Assembly: GCA_963556145.1 (NCBI GenBank)
Contig: OY744467.1
Coordinates: forward strand, 4,836,001-4,900,000
DNA: 64,000 nt
Direction of reading: 5' to 3'
Source: Hygrocybe punicea
Taxonomy: Eukaryota; Basidiomycota; Agaricomycetes; Agaricales; Hygrophoraceae
Shown here: in pieces, positions 57,749 to 64,000 of the stretch
How the letters are laid out: every line of letters begins with the position of its first letter
How positions within the stretch are numbered: position 1 is the stretch's first letter
Position numbers and translations under genes: made by a program
The notes under the pieces: generated by a model
Seen by the model: the letters and a program-made list of their open reading frames with translations, nothing else
Database searches by the model: none
What the model was told of the DNA's origin: nothing

Positions 57749-60097
57749 CAGCGTATTTCATAAAGGTAGGCCGCAACCAAAAAAAAAAAAAGTTGACTAA
57801 GCTCGGTCACTGCCGGGTAGCGGCTGTGTGTTACGGATCGCTTCTGCAGCGGGCTCCGGCAACAATCAACTTAACAGGGGATCGGCTTCCAGAGGGGAGA
57901 ACAGCAGCTTTCATTGTTGCTTACAGCTAAGACAACACTGCTAAGACGGGGGGGTCAAGGTCTAATGTCATTGCGAGCCGTGGGGGTTACCCAAAACAAG
58001 ATGAGTCTGCCCCAAGAACCAGACTAAACGTAAGGAAAGGAAAGAAGAAAAAGTCCGAACCAACAACAAGAACAGTATATATAGTGACTGGTCTTGAGGG
58101 GAGGTAAATAGAAATACAACCATGAAGCCATAACATGTCCAACTCTACCATGTGTTCACCATGAGGCGTACATGAGGCGTCCTCATGTCAATGTTCTCGC
58201 GATCCAACTGGAGGCCCGGGTGTCATTGAGGAATAGAGGGGGTCCGGATGACTCGGATGATTTGTCATCAGATCATGTGATGTGCAGAATTGCCTATTCG
58301 GGGTCTACACTTGCTGCAACAGGCAAGTGCGCAGTCTGGCAAGTGCATTGCACGGTCGGGTCGAAGATGGGTATCGTCCAGTGTGGGGTTGGTGATGAGA
58401 GTGTCATGAGGTGGTGTGGATGTAACGGCAAGGTTGGTATGAAAGAAAATGAAGGAATGTATAAAGGAAAAAACCAACTAGGACAGTGGGCTAATCGAGG
58501 TCAGACATGTGAACAGCACAAGCTGTACCGGATGATGATGTCTGTGTTGATGACGTATCGAGGAGCGATGTCTTGTCTTGTTTGTGGAACAAGAAGGTCC
58601 ACTTGATGTCGGTATTCGTCCAAGAAAGGGTATCATTGTAAACGAGTGTGGGAGGTATCAAGATGAAAGATGGAAAAGGATAAATGAATGTGGGTCCAGG
58701 TTTCGAGTCATGGCATGAGTGACAAGCTGTGGGAACAAGTCGTCGGGTACTGCATTGAAGCGGTGTCGTGCGAACAATATGCGATAGGGGTTGGTTCACT
58801 GTTTGGGAAGTCGTATGGTCTGTGGTCGAAGTCCAAAAGAATGTGCTTCGGCAATGGTCGGATTAGAGAGAACAGTGAAATGTCCCATGATCGGGGATTG
58901 TTCAGAGTTCGCATGCAGGTGAGGAATGTCGTCGGATCGTCAGGGAGGATAATGGTGGGCACAGGGTACGAATATGGAAACCAAATATCCGGGAATGGCA
59001 ATTGTCAATTACGTGTCGATATATTGTTGAGGTGGAAGTCAGAAGTATCAATGGTGGAAGGGTTTCGGTGCCGATGCCAAAGATAGATCATAACAAGGTA
59101 GAAACCAATCAGGAAGGTGATGGCAATGCTGCCAATAACAATTACAGTAATGAGCTGTGTCGGGAGTACAGCCATTGTGATCGGTTTGTCGTGGGATAGC
59201 GTAAACAAGATATCGAAGGGAAAAGACAATGTCGGTGACGTCCATCGGCAAGGAGACTATTCGGGTACAACAAGGTCACGTGGGAGATGTCCATGGTCGG
59301 TCTGGATTGTTCTAGAAGAAGGGACAAAAAGAGAACAAGAATAAGAAAATACAAGGATGTCCAAATGAAGAAACAATGACGTTGAAAGGAGGACAAAGGA
59401 CAAAATGAAATGAAAAAGGAAGGTGTGCAGTGCAGAATCGTCATGGTGGGTATCGGAATGGGCATCGGGGTTGGAAGCGGAGTTGGAAACATAACACTGT
59501 GGCTGAGGTACAGAAACTACATTTCTTCAGTGAGAACAATGCTATCTAATCCCAATAGTAGTCCCAGCCTTAAATAAGTATACATAGACCCTTTGAGAGT
59601 ATTTCTTACAGGAAAAAATACCCATTGGCATTGTCAGGTAATTTCTTGAAGAGAAGCTTTCCATTTTAGGTAGTGTGGCTCATTGATATGTGCATTGAGA
59701 TACTATCACCATCTAAAATCTTGTTGTATTTTATTTTATCTGAGTGAAAGGTTGATTTTACTACTACTGGATTTTTTAAAGAAGTTTTGGAATACTCCCT
59801 GGGTCATTGTAAATATTTTATGAAATTGGACCTTAGGTTTTCCTTTTTTGGAGTAAACTGGCATTGGTGGCTCAAACCTCACCAGAATTATACAACACAA
59901 TTTTTCCTGAACAAAGTGTCCTCAGCAGGTCTACATATATTTATTTAAGGCTGGGACTACTATTGGGATTAGATAGCATTGTTCTCACTGAAGAAATGTA
60001 GTTTCTGTAGCTCAGCCACAGCCGCTACCCGGCAGTGACCGAGCTTAGTCAACTTTTTTTTTTTTTTGGTTGCGGCCTACCTTTATGAAATACGCTG
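57749..60097. mobile_element. TA-flanked palindromic MITE with a solo LTR inside
   Basis: TIR CAGCGTATTTCATAAAGG with flanking TA (57747-57748 and 60098-60099). The arm continues through GGCCGCAACC, a poly-A tract, GACTAAGCTCGGTCACTGCC and CCCAATAGTAGTCCCAGCC, mirrored at about 59945-60097. The left arm is split by the family 1 solo LTR. Without it the element is about 0.7 kb. TA duplication and the CAG-type terminus fit a Tc1/mariner-pogo MITE; that class is inference. Confidence 0.75.
57829..59496 (+). mobile_element. Solo LTR, family 1, copy 2 (1.67 kb)
   Basis: TGTTA at the left, TAACA at the right, 5-bp duplication CTGTG at 57824-57828 and 59497-59501. Full-length similarity to the inverted copy at 18824-20476. 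The intact opposite arm of the host MITE shows the unoccupied site with a single CTGTG. Confidence 0.9.
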
Positions 60098-60099
60098 TA

Positions 60100-60502
60100 A
60101 AGTGGACAAGGTACAAAAAGTAATGGGAGCAAATTGTCAGCACTATCCGAAGGAGGACAAGAGAATGAGACAAGGTCATCCGTATTCAGACAGAGTCTTA
60201 CTTCCTACAGTGGAACGACTGCAGAAAGGCGGGATTGAGGTGTCACTATTTATACAAAGACGGAACAAGTAAACAGGAACGAGAACAGCCAATCAGAGGC
60301 CGAGTTGACGTGAAAAGATAACGGAGTGATTGAACGACGAAGCGAAAGAACGATGATGAAGAGAAAAGAATTACATTACAAGACAGGAATTGCGAGTTGT
60401 AGTCCAACAATATCCAGGCAATCGAATTGCTGGAGTGAAATATGGTAAGTCTAATAGAGGTCGAGGTCTATAGGAATTGCATTGTGGATTAAAGCATCAA
60501 CA
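60100..60502. other. No gene seen
   Basis: About 400 bp of purine-rich sequence between the MITE and the hypothetical gene. No repeat assigned. Confidence 0.5.
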
Positions 60503-61565
60503 TCACGCCTGGTCATGCCCGATTTCCTGATGCTGACGCCAGTTCTCCAGCATCGCAGCACGATGCTGCTGCATCTCACGCATCTCCGTGTTCTCCGCAT
60601 CCATGAACTTCTCGAACTCCTTGGTCCATAGTTCATTACCACGAGCTAAGAGAATGAGTTCTTCCTTCATAGTCGCGTCAGCGTCCTGTGCGTCTTCGTC
60701 AACGCCCTCAAGGTATAGGATTGGGAGTTTATCTGTGGATGATAGGGTGGACAGGGCATCTCCTTCCATTCCTTCGCTAGCTGTCCTGCCCCCTCTGCTC
60801 CCGCAGCAGAAAAGATTGCCGAAATCTTGTCTAGATCCACCTCCCGACCCCTCTTGCTCCCTTTCCTGCCCAACCCCTGCACTATTGTCGCCACCACTGT
60901 TTCCAGGTCCGGTGCCGGAACGAGGCTGAGCTTGTTCTTGGGTGTCGGGCGCAGCCATGTTGGCAAGCAATGCGTTACGGTATTGATCAATCCGATACAA
61001 ATCTATGCCACTCATAATGAGAAACGGAGTGAATCTCTTGAACTGTGTGCATAAGTTCAATATGACCACACAACGGCAGATGTAAAAAGGGGACTACACT
61101 CACCGGCCTTGACCGCGGCATAACGAACTCCCTCGGAATGACAGATAGCCAAGAATGCCGTGAGGTCTGCCAGTCTCCAAGAATAAGAGGATTTCCGAAG
61201 AGCTGGGGAGTTGGTGCATGGCGTGACAGGGGTGGAAGAGGGATCAGAGTCCGTTGAACATTGGTATCTAAGTTATTGTAACCAGCTTCGGCCCCTCCTT
61301 GGTGAGTGAACGAAACGACAGGATATGCTTGCACTATATATCCATCCCGATGTGCTGACAAGGACCGAATGAAGGCGAAATGTTGGGGGCTCCGAGCATT
61401 GGGAGTAGGGGGAACACCTGAACCAGCAACCGTACTCGCGTCTAGATATTGCCCAATTTCCAAAGCCATTGGAATTCTGAAAAGCACGCACTCTCCCACA
61501 ATAAGAGGAACAGCACCATTGCTGATGGAAACGGCGGGTGACAGAACAAATGAAGAGGCTTGCAT
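60503..61565 (-). CDS. Hypothetical two-exon protein, 333 aa
   Basis: Exon 1 (61565-61104, 154 codons) and exon 2 (61042-60503) join in phase 0 across a 61-bp intron with GTGAGT and CACAG ends. Exon 1 is a mixed alpha/beta-looking segment with several Pro-rich turns. Exon 2 has a Gly/Gln/Ser-rich acidic linker and a C-terminal charged helix (Glu-Met-Arg-Glu-Met-Gln-Gln-His-Arg-Ala-Ala-Met). Not recognised. A short extra 3' exon ending near 60,451 is possible. Confidence 0.5.
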
Positions 61566-64000
61566 CGACTTAGAACGGTTTCGGAAATTCTTGTCCCACG
61601 GTTCAAGAAAATCAAGAAAATCTTTTGTTTTTTTGCTCTCTCAATACCACTCATTCGCCATGGACTGCCATATCAGCTCCGAAATGAAACAAAGAGTGTT
61701 GCATTGTGGTGATAGCTCTCATACAGGAATTGAAGTCCCGGATTATCGATCGCCTTTCATTCCTCGCTTCGCCTGAAATGTGCGGTATGCCTTAAAGGCT
61801 ACATGGAGGTATAAGTACAGACTGGGACGGATACCTTGGGCTTTCGTCACGCACGGGGTTATTGCTGCACCAAGCCACTTGGTAACAACGCCGCAATCTC
61901 AACTTGATTCCTTAGGGCTCAGCAGCTCGCACCTGGAAATGCTGTTTGACACCTAGGGAAATGTGTGCTCTTACTAGGGACGAAACGATCTTTGTAAACT
62001 TCCACCCACGAGGCCCTGACGATTTTTAACATGTAAGGACGTCGTCTCTGTTGGTTCTGGCCAAAATTTCATGTTTCTTCAGTGAGAAATTGCTATCGCT
62101 ACTGGAGGATATTCCATCAAGGACATTGACTGTGTTCTGCAAATATACACGTCTGCTTCCATCGCGATCGTTCATCGTGGATATGTCCACTTCGATCTCG
62201 GGAATGTCTTGATTCAAAGGCGCTACTGTTACAACTTCTAACACTGATGCTATCTTCGCAAATCGCCGGTGCTAGCGAATCGTGCTTTAATGTAAGACTA
62301 TTCCAGCCTTGGATTATCCCTCTTTCCCCAATGCATGATGGCGGTGCAAGGTAGCCAAGGAAGGCCTTCATTTGAACCCCTCAACGGGCCCATTCCTCGT
62401 GAAGTACGTATATTTCATTCACTCGGATCTACTTTTCTTCTTGGGCTGATTTGAAGAGGCAGGAAAGAGCATCCAGAACTTTTTATTGCAAACTACCAGC
62501 GAATAAACCACTTCGTCAACTGTTTGCAAGTGATACTCCTTTATTTTTTGTTAAGATTGAGTGTCTTATTGCTCCCTGCGTCATCTTGTTAAAAGTTTCC
62601 CATGTTTCAGTTAACCAATGGTTGTACAATGACGTTCCTACAGCTATAATTCATTTGACAGTCAAACCATGATGTTTTGTTACACTTTGAAAATTCTATG
62701 CGGTTTTAGCCTTGCCGTTGGGGTCTCGTTTAGCCCACTCTGATGGCCTGGAGCTTCCGTCCTACGGCCGAAGCCAAGTCCTGCGCATCGTTCAGGATTA
62801 ATATATCACCGTGTAAAAAGACGTACGATGACCAATAAGAACAAGTGCCGGCGTCTTTTGTCATTGATACAGGCTACTTTGGCACCTAGAGCTTCCTCGA
62901 GATGTGCAAAGCTCGTTTCTTCGTGGATGGCGGTAACCTATGTTGGAATGGGAAATCAGTCCAACCACGAAGTTCCGAATAGCCCACTGTAGCTGAAACA
63001 GAGCTGTCGTCTTCATATCGGTAGTCAACGGTTGTCTTGGAATCAATCAGTCTTGAAAACCAGCGTAACAACTAAATTGAGGTCATAGCGTACCATAAAG
63101 TTGTTGCGTTGCTGAGATGGGCCGTCAAGATACAAAGGGAATCGCAGCAGGTAGGAAGAGCGATGGGAAGGTAGAGGTGGCTGATTTAAGGCACGAGTCA
63201 TCACAAGCGTAAAAGACGGCAGGTGGGGTTCACGCATTCTCGATCTCATGAGGGTGACGTTCTGTAGTCTGAAAGGAAAGGGCCGACAAAGAAAAGAGGG
63301 GAGGAAAAGGTTGCAGACAGATGATCCCCAGGGTGTCTCGGTATTTAAGCCGAGATGGCTGTGGGTAAAAAGGGGGGACAGAACAACAGAGATCCACATT
63401 GAGTTAGTATGTAAGGCGCGGAAACTGACGAAATGAGCGTAAACAAATCTCCAAATTGCTTCCGTTTGGTCAAGTTCTTGCTGGACCTCGTCCGACGCTT
63501 TCCTCGACAAAGGCCTCAAGAACATGGCGCTGAAGAGTTGAATCTACGGCGCAAATGAATGGCCACTGGAACCACTCAGAAGTCACGGAGATGGTGTAGG
63601 GACGGCCAAGGCTACTCGAAGCCGAGCACCCTGCGGTCTGTTCTCCAGAATAACTGAGCGGTTGCAATGGCTTAACTGGCAATACTGCGAACTCCGTCCA
63701 ACACAATCCCAACTATTTTCATCGCCCAAAAACAATGGCTATGCCTCCCATCCAAGTGTGACTCATCTGATGTCACCCTCGTGTCACACCATGTCACGCC
63801 AGTGTGTCACACTTGTGGTAAGGCAGCGTTTAGCCATCACAAAGGAAACCGTTCACTCATTGAATGCGTGCGAGACCCAGAAAATACCCAGAAACCCACA
63901 AGAGTGTGATCAATGTCAAGATGGTTCACGACTGACATCAACATCGATTCCCCCCTCCAACTCATTGTTGATGACCAGCATGTCATATATCCAAAGAATC
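61566..64000. other. No gene I can defend
   Basis: Only short unconnected ORFs are present: a minus-strand pair at 62371-62026 and others at 63712-62861. None shows a recognised domain or a convincing exon chain. They may be exons of a lineage-specific gene running off the window. An imperfect inverted repeat CAAGTGTGAC ... GTGTCACACTTG lies at 63753-63815. Confidence 0.4.
63753..63815. repeat. Short inverted repeat rich in TGTCAC
   Basis: CAAGTGTGAC at 63753 and GTGTCACACTTG at 63804-63815 can form a hairpin; four TGTCAC words lie between or within them. Confidence 0.55.

Noticed and set aside
62026..63712. Chain of minus-strand ORFs as one gene
   Set aside because: No splice set gave a continuous protein and no domain was recognised.
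1..64000. CRISPR arrays, rRNA, tRNA genes
   Set aside because: None seen; the repeats have no regular spacer structure and the genome is fungal.

Overview
The window is nuclear DNA of a filamentous basidiomycete, almost certainly an Agaricomycete. Host genes are cut by many 45-65 bp introns (16 exons in one amidohydrolase, about 31 in RDH54), some exons are only 25-34 bp, and the repeats carry protein families typical of mushroom-forming fungi (DUF6698, Tnp2/Plavaka-like transposase, an integrase-core transposon protein, BTB proteins). These family names come from recognising the proteins, not from a search.

The layout alternates gene islands with repeat blocks. Island 1 (1-7.9 kb): 3' end of an AIM41/YqeY-type gene, HRD1 ubiquitin ligase, a YtcJ-like amidohydrolase and GOT1. 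Block A (8.2-29.5 kb): a complete 5.26-kb integrase-type DNA transposon with a BTB gene inside it, a 4.6-kb near-perfect palindrome with a 100-N gap at its centre, then a set of transposon-associated genes (DUF6698, a coiled-coil protein, a Tnp2-like transposase) broken by a solo LTR and a hAT-type MITE. Block B (29.7-43.3 kb): a foldback element holding a second MITE, then a cytochrome P450 pseudogene split by a 1.9-kb solo LTR and by a full-length 6.86-kb Ty3/gypsy chromovirus. Island 2 (44.1-54.4 kb): a family-16 methyltransferase, palmitoyl-protein thioesterase, a GT61-type glycosyltransferase and RDH54/RAD54B. Block C (54.4-60.1 kb): three foldback or palindromic elements, two of them interrupted by solo LTRs. 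From 60.1 kb to the end there is one two-exon hypothetical gene and otherwise no gene I can defend.

Most insertions can be dated relative to each other because target-site duplications are intact. They are 6 bp for the integrase element, 8 bp for both MITEs, 5 bp for the Ty3 element and one pair of solo LTRs, 4 bp for another LTR family, and TA for one MITE. In several cases removing the insert in silico restores a reading frame or the arm of a palindrome.

The strongest cross-cutting signal is CpG decay confined to repeats. All nine substitutions between the two Ty3 LTRs are CpG transitions. All seven differences I noted between the palindrome arms are CpG transitions. Thirteen of fourteen in-frame stops in the transposon ORFs are TGA, as expected from CGA to TGA. 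The host genes read open.

The host genes do not form a pathway. HRD1 (ERAD), GOT1 (ER-Golgi traffic), PPT1 (lysosomal/vacuolar depalmitoylation) and RDH54 (recombination) are single-copy housekeeping functions. The most novel candidates are the integrase/BTB transposon, the third ORF downstream of pol in the Ty3 element, and the MITE family built from degenerate GGTTC repeats around CAG/CTG tracts.
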